A program made the translations under genes and the position numbers. A stretch of DNA of 31,076 nt. It comes from Saccoglossus kowalevskii. Lineage: Eukaryota; Hemichordata; Enteropneusta; Harrimaniidae. The stretch spans positions 92,303 through 123,378 of the forward strand of contig NW_003109092.1 in NCBI RefSeq assembly GCF_000003605.2. The letters run 5' to 3'. Positions 8,991 through 18,245 of the stretch are shown here, in pieces (positions within the stretch are counted from its first letter, which is position 1; each line of letters starts with the position of its first letter). The notes beneath the pieces were generated by a model that saw nothing but the letters and a program-made list of their open reading frames with translations, was not told where the DNA came from and ran no database searches.

Positions 8991-11900
8991 GTAAGTCTGA
9001 ATTTTTTTTATCATTCAGTTGAAGGGTGGATTGTTAAAAACGTGAAGGGGTGGTTGATTTGGGCAAAAAAATTAGCATTTTGTAAAATCAAATACCACAG
9101 GGAAAAAATAATATTTATTTTAAAATTTGTTAAACACACTTGAAATAAAAAAAAATAGTTTAAACTATAAGTGAAAATAATGTACACTAATGTTTCTTCC
9201 CCCCCCCCCCCCCCGTAATCTGATGGCCACCCCTAGTAATTAATTGCACCGAATTGGTCAATGGGTCCTGTTCAACATATATGCCGATGCACTGTGACTC
9301 AATTTGTTTACATTTTTGGAAAACAGAGTGTCCGACAAAAAATGTTGTTCATAAATTAGCACTAGCATGCCATATGCTTGTTTTATTTAACAACGCCATT
9401 ATTTCACTGTTGGTTGTCAACGTCCTCATGGGTTTAGCAAACCAGTCACAATATGTGTGCAAATGTGAATAATTTACACTGTTTGCTTACACAGACATTT
9501 TGAACATGATGACTGGCGTTTTTACATGATCTTACAATGTTAATATTTCTTATTTGACTGTTGCAATGAACTGTAAAACAAGTAATTAATAATGATACTG
9601 TATAGCACTGCTGGATATTATGTGTATTAACCAGGTCAATCTCATATACCGGTAGTAGCTTTAATTTGAACAGACGATGGTTAATTTGATTCCTAGTTGT
9701 AAATTTATGATGGAATCATTATTTTTATCCGGTCTCAGTTGAAAACTATAAACTACATTCTTCATACTAATTTAATTAATCTTTTTTCAAAAAATCTGGC
9801 GTCAGAAACACAATTGTTTTGATCTAACTAATGCATCATTTGTAGAGAGCCGAAAGTGCAGTCTGACTATTCAGCATTCATTCTGGCACCAGTTTGTCAT
9901 TTGTAGTCACAACATTCATCTCTGGTATTCTACCAGCTATTTGTGGTATTTGCAGACTACTTGGTCTCTAAATGATTAATTTAACATGTTGACATCTCTC
10001 CAATGATAACTTTTTTTTTTTCAGAGCACTTTACATTCTTATAAAATGGATTTACTCTGAGTATTACTGTATCAAATCTCCCTTGCCTTATAACTCAAGT
10101 ACTGGTAGTTTATTTCGAGCCAAACCATTCTTCTCTTCTATTAACTAGTCAGTATAGGGGACATTATTCCTTTTAGCACTATAATTTTTCCCACTAAACA
10201 TTTTCAAAATTTGTTGAACATAATAGGACCTTGATGCATGTTGTTTTGTTTTACAAATTGCATTCAAAATGGCTGTGTGGTGGCCATTTTGTTTTGAGAA
10301 ATACAGTTCTTAAGCTACATGTATGTCTCTGACATGCCTTGTTCGTTCATGTTCCAAATTGCTTACATGTACCTATGTCACACAAATGCGCATGCATTCA
10401 TTTCACCATCCAGCTCATCATGGTCATTTGGCGGCCATTTTAGTGCTAAAAATGAATCTATATAAAGCATTTCTAACTTTCAGAACTGAATCTCAGACAG
10501 GCATAGAAATATTTAATTCAAAACTGGTATACACATTGAACATCATGTGAAATTTACAAATCAATTTCAAAATGACGATTGACAGCAATCTTATTTTAAA
10601 TAATGTTTTTCTGGAGCCATATCTTTGACTTATTTTTTTAGCTCCGCTGTCGACTTTGTCAAGCAGAGCTTATCATATGAGTGATTGTCAGTCGTCCGTT
10701 GTCTGTCGTCCGTGTCAATGTTTTACTTTTTCAACTTCTTCTTGAAAACTACAAGCCTGAATGCTTTGATACTTGGTGTATATGTACCTTGGGTAGACCT
10801 CTCTCATATACATATATAGGTACTACATGTGGTCCTCTCTCAGATTTGTTCATTTTGTGATGATATCTTCAATTCTCTAATTTTGGTGAATATTTTTTTA
10901 ATTTTTGGTAAAAAGTGATATTTTTTACTTTTTGTTGAAAACCGCAAGTCTGATTGCTTTTATATTACATATATAGGTACTACATGTGAACCTCTCTCAG
11001 ATTTGTTCATTTTGTAATGATATCTTTAATTCTCTAATTTTGGTGAATATTTTTGTCATTTTTGGTAAAAAGTGATTTTTGTGACTTCTTGTTGAAAACC
11101 GCAAGTCTGATTGCTTTTATATTACATATATAGGTACTACATGTGGACCTCTTTTAGATTTGTTAATTTTGTGGTGATATCTTCAATTATCTAATAGCAG
11201 AGCTATCTCAGCCGACAGGCTGCTTGTTATATAATATATTAGCTGCAAGAATTTTTCTCCTTAAATTTGATGTCTAAATTTTGGTTTACAGATAACCGGG
11301 TTGTCAATTTTGATCCTGGGTGTATGGATTTCCATTGACAGAACAAGTTTGCCTTTCTTACAAATAATGGACAGTCCAATCTTCAAGACGGCTGCTTTTG
11401 CAATGATTGGAGTTGGAGGATTCGTCACTATCCTTGGTTTCTTTGGATGTGCCGGTGCATGGTGTGAAAACAAATGCATGCTGTGGACGGTGAGCTTTTC
11501 ATTTGTTATAATGCTCCACTATGATTCTCAAAGAAAGTTGTAAAAGGGATAATTATGTGATTATTATTACTATGAATCTGACAGCCATTTTGAATCAAAA
11601 ATGTTTGAAAATCTTCAGAAATTTCATTGAAAATAGTTCAGGAACTTCTCAGATGTTTACAGTTTGTTATTGAACGTCAGATAACATACCATTGAATCTA
11701 ATGGCTGCCGAGATTTTGTTGGGAGCGAGAAAACCACGGGACTTGTTTTTGCTTCTCAAATATTATTCCATTATCTACTGTCGCCACGTCAACTGTTCCA
11801 AATTCCATGGTTACATTGATCAGGGGAGCAGTATATGTGATCGACTTGAACACTAGTTAAAAAGTCAAAACAAGTATTGTGGTCGTCTCACTCTCATGAA

Positions 11901-14900
11901 AACATAGCAGCCATTTGTTTTTAAGGTATGTTAAGTACTATCTCAAAATGTCCTAGAAGAGTCACTTTCTTAACAATTAATCCTACTGTTTATGTAACCA
12001 TGACTACAGTGAACATTATTCAGACTCGTTTCCAGTATACAGTATTTGACAGATTTCTGGTGTATACACTATTCAGATTAATTTCCGACTCAACAAATTT
12101 TTTTCTTTTTCTCTCGCAGTATTTCTTGTTTGTGTTTATCATTCTTCTGACTGAGATTGTATGTACTATTTTACTCTTCGTGTTCAAATCAGAGGTAAGT
12201 ATCTCAATTTGATTGGTGGAAACACAAAGTACTACATTTTGATGTGCAAGGAAATCGTATGATCTATATTTAATATAGTACTTTCATATCTTATAATTCA
12301 AAAAAACATAAACAATGAAACAACATTTTTAGGTAATCATATGACTGATAAGTCCATAGGCATCATTACATTTTTTACTCAGATTTGTTTATTTTGTTAT
12401 GATACCTTTAATTCTCTAATTTTAGTGAATATTTTTGTTATTTTTTGTGAAAAATGTGATTTTTTCATCATCCTTTCACCTTTTTGATTTCATGACAATA
12501 ATCTTCGTTCTTCAAACTAAATAAATATTTTGTCTTTTTTTGTGAAAAAAAAAACTACCGGGTATGTTTTATTATATTTTTGATATTTTATTTGTAATTA
12601 CCTTGAATTGGCCACTGTTAGATTGTGCTTCTTCTTTCCTCTAGCAGATTAATTCATTTGGTGTTGATAACTAAAATATTCTCATTTTAGTGATTATTTT
12701 AACAGTTTGAAAGAGATTTTTATAATTTGGTCTCGGCAGTCCGATCATTGGAAGTTGTATTTCAGAATCCTCCTCATGTGCCTAGTATAGTGGTTTTGTG
12801 ATTTGTCTAAGATGGCCGACTGGCAGCCGTCTTGTTTTTTGAAAATGTATAGTGGACATTGCTTTGTTATTTTCATTCAAATTTGGTACATAAATTATAC
12901 ATGTTAGGAGACATGTGATGATCCCTTTCTGTTGTTATTTGTTTCGGTGTCAAGTGATGGTAGTTTGTGATGAGAATGAGGCTGGGAGTTTTAAAAAATT
13001 TAATTGAAGACTGACATTATGAATGACTTTCTTTACAGGTGGAGGCGTTCTTGAAAGTTAAACTCAATGAAACTATGTTGGAGGATTACAAAGATGTTGA
13101 AGATGATCCCGAAGAGTTCAACTCTCGGGCTATCGATGCTATACAACTCACTGTAAGTAGCAAAGTATTTTATTTGCATAATTAAAAATAGTCATGTGGT
13201 GTGAATCATCCAATCATCATAGTCATGTGATGGGAATCAGCCAATCATCAGTTATGTGATGTGAATCAGCCAATCATCATTCATGTGATGTGAATTAGCC
13301 AATCATCAGTCATGTGATGGGAATCAGCCAATCATCAGTCATGTGATGTGAATCAGCCAATCATCATTCATGTGATGTGAATCAGCCAATCATCAGTCAT
13401 GTGATGGGACTCATCACTCATGACTTTATTATTTGTTTGTAGTTCGAGTGTTGTGGTACAGAGTCATATAAGGACTGGTTGGACAGTAAATGGTACAAAA
13501 GTAAACTTAATGATACATCGACCCAGCAGGAAGTGGATGAATTATGGACTTTTCCAAAGTCTTGCTGCATGACAGAAGTAAAGGAAATAATTTCTGGAGA
13601 GTTGCCAACACCATTAAATGCTACAGCCTGCAAAGGGGATGAGAAACTCCCAAATAGTTTTATGAATTCAGGGGTAAGATTATATCTGTAAATGAAAAAT
13701 TTCCTATAATTTTCATTTTCAATGACTTATATATCAACGGTTTTAGAATGAAATAAGCTTTAAATAATATATTTGGGGGGAATCCAACTACTGTAATGCT
13801 GCCCCTCTAGTGACCCGTTATGATGATGCATGAAGAATATGTTATTGCATACCTGCTCTATAAAACTAAATGAACATGCACTGCCAATCAACATAGTGTA
13901 AATTTCATACTAATTCTTACAAATAATATTTTTTTCCTTTCATCTATCAGGGTTGTTATGATCTTATATATGAACAGTTCAACAATAATATTTGGATTTT
14001 AGCTGGGGCTGGTCTTGGTGTAGCTTGTCTACAGGTAGGTATCTCACCAAGTTATGGTTTGAATGCATACAGTGGTTGGGTTCTAGGCATAGGCTTATGT
14101 ACATTCGTTGAGTCTGATTTTGAGTAAAAACTACAGTATGTACGAGTCGTGGATCATAAGCTCCTTATATAAAATCCCATGATATTTTCTCCCAAATTGA
14201 CGTCAGCAGACACAAGTGATTACATATTGATCCAAGCCGCAGACTTGCATAATAATCAGTTTTAGCATATTCATTTTGTATCTTTGTATCTGTTTGCATT
14301 AAATCTTACTTCATGTTTGTGCAGAACAATATCTTATAACAGCTTCTAATTGAATGCATATCAATTAGCTAATTAACTGTCTTCACCTTGTTTATTCTGT
14401 ATAACAAATGCTCCAATGGGTAACAGTTTGTAATTAATATTTGCATAATAATTAGCTAATTTGCATAATTGGTTGGTTTTAGAGTATTTTTGTTTATTTC
14501 TGTAGCAGCTCACAGTCAGCTAATGAATACGGCTTGAAACTAAATAAAGCGAAAAGTTGAGAAATCAGGAGAAAATACCAAACTTTCACAGCAAACATTC
14601 TATCTAAGCAACATTGAAGCCAACCACTAACAAAATTCAACAGAATTCATCGTTTTTGTGTGGGAAAATCCTTTGCTTACAAACACCTAATTACCTGAAG
14701 AAGATCGACTTTCCCGGGTAGTTGAAACCAAAATCATCGTTTATTAGCTCCTGAGTTTGATGATGATTTTGGGTTATTAAAAAAAGAATGGGTGTGGCTT
14801 CTCTATTAGAGATGCGACTTCTATTAGGAATGCTGCTTCAAATACAGAATTTATAATTCATACTGTCATATGACCATCTCTTTGTTTATGCGTACATACA

Positions 14901-15315
14901 TATCTGTGAACATTTTAAAAAAAAACACACTTTATTTGTGTTGTCAAGACATGATAAATATTTATCATAAATGTCACAAATATTGGATGTTTATGTTTCA
15001 TTGGATTTTATTAAAATATAACATAATTATATGCAGCTTTCTGAATTATCAGTACATTGTATATCACATCACCGGTTGAAAACCACCAGGGACAGCCAAA
15101 ATAAGTGAAAAAAATTGCATCAGGTGGCAATGATGTTATCATACACCATCATGTTATTTGCCAGCCCTTCCTTATCTACCTTTTATAGATGCTGCTCAGC
15201 AAAGGTCAATGGTTAATGATAGTTCTTTTATTTCACTTTTTGTTTCCTCCAGCTATTTGGAATAGTGTTTGCCATTTGTTTGCTCCGGAACCTCAAGGAT
15301 GACTTTGATGATTAG
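8925..15315 (+). CDS. Tetraspanin family membrane protein, seven coding exons, 276 aa
   Basis: A four-pass membrane protein of the tetraspanin family, which organises membrane microdomains at the cell surface or in endosomes. Exons: 8925-8990, 11292-11489, 12120-12194, 13039-13152, 13443-13673, 13951-14034 and 15253-15315. All six introns are GT-AG and phase 0, at positions usual for the family (end of TM1 start block, before and after TM3, just before CCG, before GC, within TM4). TM1 is about residues 12-35, the small outer loop 36-54, TM2 55-79, TM3 87-111, the large outer loop 112-240 and TM4 242-267, with a short acidic tail. Large-loop cysteines are C154-C155 (CCG), C192-C193, C214 and C230: six, enough for three disulfides. 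N-glycosylation sequons lie at N123, N174 and N210. C6, C9, C80 and C84 near the membrane are likely palmitoylation sites. Closest in feel to the CD9/TSPAN1-type group, but no orthologue is claimed. Confidence 0.95.
9199..9214. repeat. C16 homopolymer
   Basis: Sixteen consecutive C. Long G/C runs recur in this window (1704, 20310, 25766) despite the AT-rich base composition. Confidence 0.9.
10205..10600 (+). repeat. Dispersed repeat family B, copy 2 (about two units)
   Basis: Two successive units similar to 1030-1215. The hairpin module is CAAAATGGC (10265-10273) pairing with GCCATTTTG (10283-10291), nine perfect pairs. A second, partial module is seen near 10420-10441. The blocks GCATTTCTAAC, CAGACAGGCATAGA and TTCAAAACTGGTATACACATTG follow the order in copy 1. 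Confidence 0.55.
10640..11228 (+). mobile_element. pearl/Helentron-like element, copy 2 (complete)
   Basis: The 5' arm is AGCTCCGCTGTCGACTTTG with AGCAGAGCTTATCATATGAG after it. Three core units follow, with GATATC landmarks at 10862, 11019 and 11175 (157- and 156-bp steps). The 3' arm is AGCAGAGCTATCTCAGCCGACAGG..., with a perfect hairpin CAGCC-GACA-GGCTG (11209-11222) six bases before the TT end. The ends share an imperfect inverted match (GCTGTCGACT against CCTGTCGGCT). No helicase is encoded, so it is non-autonomous. Confidence 0.72.
11292..11489 (+). CDS. Tetraspanin exon 2 (residues 23-88)
   Basis: Encodes the rest of TM1 (GLSILILGVWI), the small outer loop, TM2 (AMIGVGGFVTILGFFGCAGA) and the inner loop CENKCMLWT. 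The donor is GTGAGC at 11490, phase 0. An antisense open frame across this exon is a shadow. Confidence 0.95.
11490..12119 (+). other. Tetraspanin intron 2
   Basis: 630 bp, GTGAGC to CTCTCGCAG. No repeat copy or RNA gene was recognised. Confidence 0.85.
12120..12194 (+). CDS. Tetraspanin exon 3 (residues 89-113)
   Basis: Encodes TM3 (YFLFVFIILLTEIVCTILLFVF) and the start of the large outer loop. The T-E pair within TM3 is the polar or acidic position usual for the family. Donor GTAAGT at 12195, phase 0. Confidence 0.94.
12377..12720 (+). repeat. Decayed pearl-like core units
   Basis: 12377-12470 follows the core block ACTCAGATTTGTTCATTTTGTGATGATA...AATTCTCTAATTTTGGTGAATA with scattered changes. 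12637-12700 follows it again (CCTCTAGCAGATTAATTCAT... ATTCTCATTTTAGTGATTAT). No 5' or 3' arm is left. Clearly older than the copies at 1, 10640 and 26267. Confidence 0.6.
12800..12960 (+). repeat. Dispersed repeat family B, copy 3
   Basis: AAGATGGC (12809-12816) pairs with GCCGTCTT (12826-12833) with one mismatch, followed by TTCAAATTTGGTACA as in the other copies. The stem bases differ from the CAAAATGG/CCATTTTG stem of copies 1 and 2, but the hairpin is kept. Confidence 0.5.
13039..13152 (+). CDS. Tetraspanin exon 4 (residues 114-151)
   Basis: Encodes the first helical part of the large outer loop. It has the sequon N123-E-T and an acidic run (EDYKDVEDDPEEF). It ends just before the CCG motif, phase 0, donor GTAAGT at 13153. 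Confidence 0.93.
13153..13442 (+). other. Tetraspanin intron 4, mostly minisatellite
   Basis: 290 bp, GTAAGT to TTTGTAG. About 230 bp of it is the 29-bp array described next, which stops about 20 bp before the acceptor. Confidence 0.9.
13193..13421. repeat. 29-bp minisatellite, about 8 units
   Basis: The unit is CATGTGATGTGAATCAGCCA plus ATCATCATT. Variants alternate (GATGTG or GATGGG; ending CATT or CAGT), showing higher-order duplication of two- or three-unit blocks. Each unit carries a CCAAT. A related pair of single motifs occurs at 16616-16680 outside the gene. Confidence 0.93.
13443..13673 (+). CDS. Tetraspanin exon 5 (residues 152-228)
   Basis: Opens with FECCG, the family hallmark (C154-C155-G156). 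It then has PKSCC (C192-C193) and TAC (C214), and sequons N174-D-T and N210-A-T. This is the variable protein-binding part of the large outer loop. Donor GTAAGA at 13674. Open frames running past the donor and on the opposite strand are shadows. Confidence 0.95.
13674..13950 (+). other. Tetraspanin intron 5
   Basis: 277 bp, GTAAGA to CATCTATCAG. Nothing else recognised. Confidence 0.85.
13951..14034 (+). CDS. Tetraspanin exon 6 (residues 229-256)
   Basis: Starts GCYDL with C230, the last large-loop cysteine, then enters TM4 (IWILAGAGLGVACLQ). Donor GTAGGT at 14035, phase 0. Confidence 0.94.
14035..15252 (+). other. Tetraspanin intron 6
   Basis: 1218 bp, GTAGGT to TTTCCTCCAG. It holds repeat family C (14578-14775) and a CRE-type palindrome TGACGTCA at 14198-14205. 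A 69-codon frame (14870-15079) has no family signature. Confidence 0.85.
14578..14775. repeat. Dispersed repeat family C, copy 2
   Basis: Aligns with 2676-2890 over about 200 bp: CCAAACTTTCACAG, CCACTAACAAAATTCAACAG, AATTCATCG, TTTTGTGTGGGAAAATC, AAACACCTAATTACC, GTTGAAACC and TGATGATTTTGG. No terminal structure found. Confidence 0.6.
15253..15315 (+). CDS. Tetraspanin exon 7 (residues 257-276 and stop)
   Basis: Finishes TM4 (LFGIVFAICLL) and encodes the short cytoplasmic tail RNLKDDFDD, then TAG. The tail has no tyrosine-based sorting signal of the YxxΦ type seen in CD63. Confidence 0.94.
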   Translation, partial: LFGIVFAICLLRNLKDDFDD

Positions 15316-15655
15316 CTGTTCCCACAGAAACACTGTCGCCTAGCATCTAGACACCAATCGCTCATTATACTATTCACTATGGTGAGCTGTTTGCAGCGCC
15401 CTCATACAGTGACTTCAGAGTTTATTTTGTTTTTATTCCTAAATTGCGTAAATAAAAATCTGAGGGCGCTGTTGCAATTTATGGTCATTCTACATTATAA
15501 CATTATGTGATATTTTGAATTGCCAGGAAATTATTTGTCATTTTTAACAAGATTTGTAACTATCAATACCATGTAGTTAACATATTTTAGCATAGTTTTG
15601 TAAAGAATACCTTTTGGATGCCATGAAAAATAAAGATATTATGGAATGATGAACT
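15316..15655 (+). other. Tetraspanin 3' UTR with two AATAAA signals
   Basis: AATAAA occurs at 15451-15456 and 15629-15634; the second is followed by a G/T-containing stretch, so cleavage near 15650 is likely. Longer 3' UTRs cannot be excluded. The end is an estimate. Confidence 0.5.
15391..15477. repeat. Inverted repeat in the 3' UTR around GAGGGCGC
   Basis: TTGCAGCGCCCTCA (15391-15404) is mirrored by TGAGGGCGCTGTTGCAA (15461-15477), with a two-base bulge and a loop of 56 bases. In RNA this would form a stem of about 14 pairs. The same GAGGGCGCTGTT string stands at 7401. Confidence 0.65.
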
Positions 15656-17483
15656 TAAAGAGCTGAGATGTTCAAACAAACAATGTATAAAACACAGATT
15701 GTATATGATGCATGGGAACCCTATTAAATATGTCATATAGCGATGACTCATACTTTAATAAGTCAAGCTGAAAAGAACGTTACAGAGCCACACTTTGTAG
15801 CATTATACTGTGTTTGATAGGAATCCTATGCGACACAAAATACATTGTCTTTGTTTTTACAAAATTCAAATTCATACTGCGCAAATACTATGACGCTTTA
15901 AACGCTAAAACATGTACCATATTTTCACTGGATCATTTTGTTCATGTGACTACTAGTGTACATTTCGTCAGAACGTGTTTCTGGTGTACACTGACAGACG
16001 TGGTACTGCCTGCAGGCTATATTTATACGTATCACGTTTTAATTCCAAAATCTGATTTTTACACATTTTCTCCATAATTAATGTCTCCCATACTGTTTGA
16101 CAGTTATTTTCTCTGTTTTCCTGGTGATGGATTGTTCACTTTCAAAATTTATTACTCTTAAAAATAATTTTAAAATAAGACGAGAACCGAAGTGCTGATT
16201 ATTTTCTATGTATTTTGCTTATAAAACTTGAAAATATCACAGCCATTTTAGAAACCTTTTGAACAACTATTGATATTTACTAAAACTAATGCCAATTATT
16301 ATACTTAGAGTCCTGTAATATAATTAAACAATACTTTTCTAATTTTCAATCCCGAAGACAAAAATTGCAGTTGCTTTTCCTCATTGTCACCATGACGGTA
16401 TAGTATGTTCTTTAAACCCAGTAGTCTCATTGTTGAAGCCAAATGAACTACAATGTATTAATTAAGAAGCTCATTGAAAATAAATTGTAATTTTCACATT
16501 ATTTTCCAGATTTGTTATAATTTATTTGTTTTAATTTAATTTAAAACTTATACAGAAACTGGGGTCATTCATTTGCATATTCTATTCATCCTATCTCTAT
16601 TTGCATACTTGTGTCATGTGAGTTATCATTAGCCAATCAGCATCCATACTTGAAAAGTGATTCAGCCAATCATAGGCTAGATATAAAGGATATGCAAATG
16701 AGTGATGTGTTCATTAGTCCCTTAGTACATCAGTATTTACAAGCTTTTATTTTTGTAAACAAATAATGTTATGTCAAAGAATATGATTTTTTTGAAGAAG
16801 AGGTTGTTTTTCGTTCAGCTGCTTCAGATACAAAGAGTTTTGCATGCAAGCCCTCTCGTGACTTTTTAAACTCAAACTGCAAGTCAGTGTAATTTCTAAT
16901 GTTCATTTTCACCCCTACAGTAATTTTCATTATGGTTTAACCTTGTAGTATTTCTATTGATGGAATGTTTCATTATCATCTGATAGGGGTGTTACGGTTA
17001 TTATAATGTCACTGTTGAACTCAGGGGTTACATGATTCAAATAAGGAATCATTTTTCGTCATAATTTTCAGAAACCCCTATTTTATAAGTATGGTACAGT
17101 TTTTTGTATAAAAAAAACAAACATGTTCCTGGTCATGATTGACAATATTGATGACAATATTTATGTGTCTGTGACTTTAGAATGCTTTGTAAATGCCGAC
17201 AGTAAACGTCTTCTATCCTGATATAAATAGAAAAGATCTGCTTTTAATTTGTTTGGGCTGTTTTATATGTGCATATAAGTGATGTAATAATTTAATACTG
17301 TTAAAATAACTGTATTTTTAAAACTAGTCTAGTATCAGTAATTTGAAGAGATCATCGTGATATCACTTTAATTTTCTGCTTTGTTTGGGTTAATGTTAAT
17401 GCGTGTTTCCTTGGAAACATAATCATAGCCATCATGATGTACTTACAAATTCTTTGCTGCATTTAGATTTACTTTTTGAAAAT
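15656..17483. other. Downstream AT-rich DNA
   Basis: No gene recognised. An 87-codon frame at 15814-16077 lies in a small CpG-normal patch (15825-16040) but has no family signature. 16616-16680 holds two CCAATCA-containing motifs like the intron 4 minisatellite unit. Part of this stretch could belong to a longer 3' UTR. Confidence 0.4.
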
Positions 17484-17589
17484 GTGCTAGGATGTGTGAC
17501 ATTTAGGGTCATGCAAAGTGCCAGGATGTGTGACCTTAGATTAGAGGTCATACACTGCCAGGATGTGTGACCTTAGAGGTCATGAATTC
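17484..17589. repeat. Short tandem repeat, three units of 34-37 bp
   Basis: Units start TGCTAGGATGTGTGAC (17484), TGCCAGGATGTGTGACC (17519) and TGCCAGGATGTGTGACC (17556). Units 2 and 3 contain TGACCT and AGGTCA pointing outward with spacers of 8 and 3 bases, the layout of everted nuclear-receptor half-sites. Confidence 0.8.
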
Positions 17590-17613
17590 TAGTATTATGT
17601 AGAACATCTTTAC

Positions 17614-17622
17614 CATAGAGTA
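17614..17622. repeat. Target-site duplication, left copy
   Basis: CATAGAGTA, repeated exactly at 18237-18245 on the other side of the MITE. Confidence 0.88.
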
Positions 17623-18236
17623 TAGACTGGCAAAGTCGGGACTTCTTTTTTTGTTTTACAAAAAGAAATAATTAATTGTTCTTTTATTCCTTTTAGCGTG
17701 ATTGCACAAACTAACCTGACCGCTAAAGAAATCCCGACTGGACGCATCTACGGCCATTTGACTGCTATTAATTATTCATAATGTCATTGATTATTCATGA
17801 GTGTGTGAGTGAAAGTAAACATGACCTTTTAAAGGTTAATTAGATTCAATTGCAGAGATGGATACTTTAATTTTTTTAAAGGTGATACTTTCATCCATGT
17901 TTACTGAAAACAAGTCGATGTCAAATGTATATAAGTAGTCTTTCAAAATCGCCAGGATATCAGAAGTGAAAGGGCATGATAATTAACATAGATAAGAGAT
18001 GACGCATACAGCTGCATTCGTTGTCAATGCTCGTCAACATATTTAAATTAGCATAATCACCAGAGTGATTCCACTCCGGTTTTCACTCAAACGCAGGGGG
18101 TCGCCTGCCGATGCGTCCAGTCAGGATTTCTTTCGCAGTCACGCTAGTTTTCGCGATCACCTTAAAAAGGCTAAATTAACAATTTATTATATATTTGTTT
18201 GTAAAACAAAAAAGAAGCCCCGACTTTGCCAGTCTA
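17623..18236. mobile_element. 614-bp MITE with long inverted ends and 9-bp target duplication
   Basis: The ends are TAGACTGGCAAAGTCGGG, identical for the first 18 bases on both sides. The inverted arms continue with gaps for about 130 bp each (17623-17752 and 18107-18236), including GAAATCCCGACTGGACGCAT on the left against GAAATCCTGACTGGACGCAT on the right. A perfect 9-bp duplication CATAGAGTA flanks it. No transposase frame is present. A 9-bp duplication with long arms is typical of Mutator-like elements, but the superfamily is not proven. It keeps many CpG in a CpG-poor region, which suggests recent insertion. Confidence 0.9.
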
Positions 18237-18245
18237 CATAGAGTA
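18237..18245. repeat. Target-site duplication, right copy
   Basis: CATAGAGTA, matching 17614-17622. Confidence 0.88.

Larger units (their letters stand above)
8991..11291 (+). other. Tetraspanin intron 1 with repeats
   Basis: About 2.3 kb from GTAAGT to TTTACAG. It holds a C16 run at 9199-9214, repeat family B (10205-10600) and a complete pearl-like element (10640-11228) that ends only 63 bp before exon 2. Open frames at 9254-9472 and 10323-10550 carry no family signature; the latter lies in the repeat. Confidence 0.85.
12195..13038 (+). other. Tetraspanin intron 3
   Basis: 844 bp, GTAAGT to CTTTACAG. It holds decayed pearl-like core units and a family B copy. Confidence 0.85.

Noticed and set aside
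11261-11479. Minus-strand frame across tetraspanin exon 2
   Set aside because: Shadow of the real exon; the sense strand has the family motifs and splice sites.
13418-13633. Minus-strand frame across tetraspanin exon 5
   Set aside because: Shadow of the exon encoding the CCG motif.
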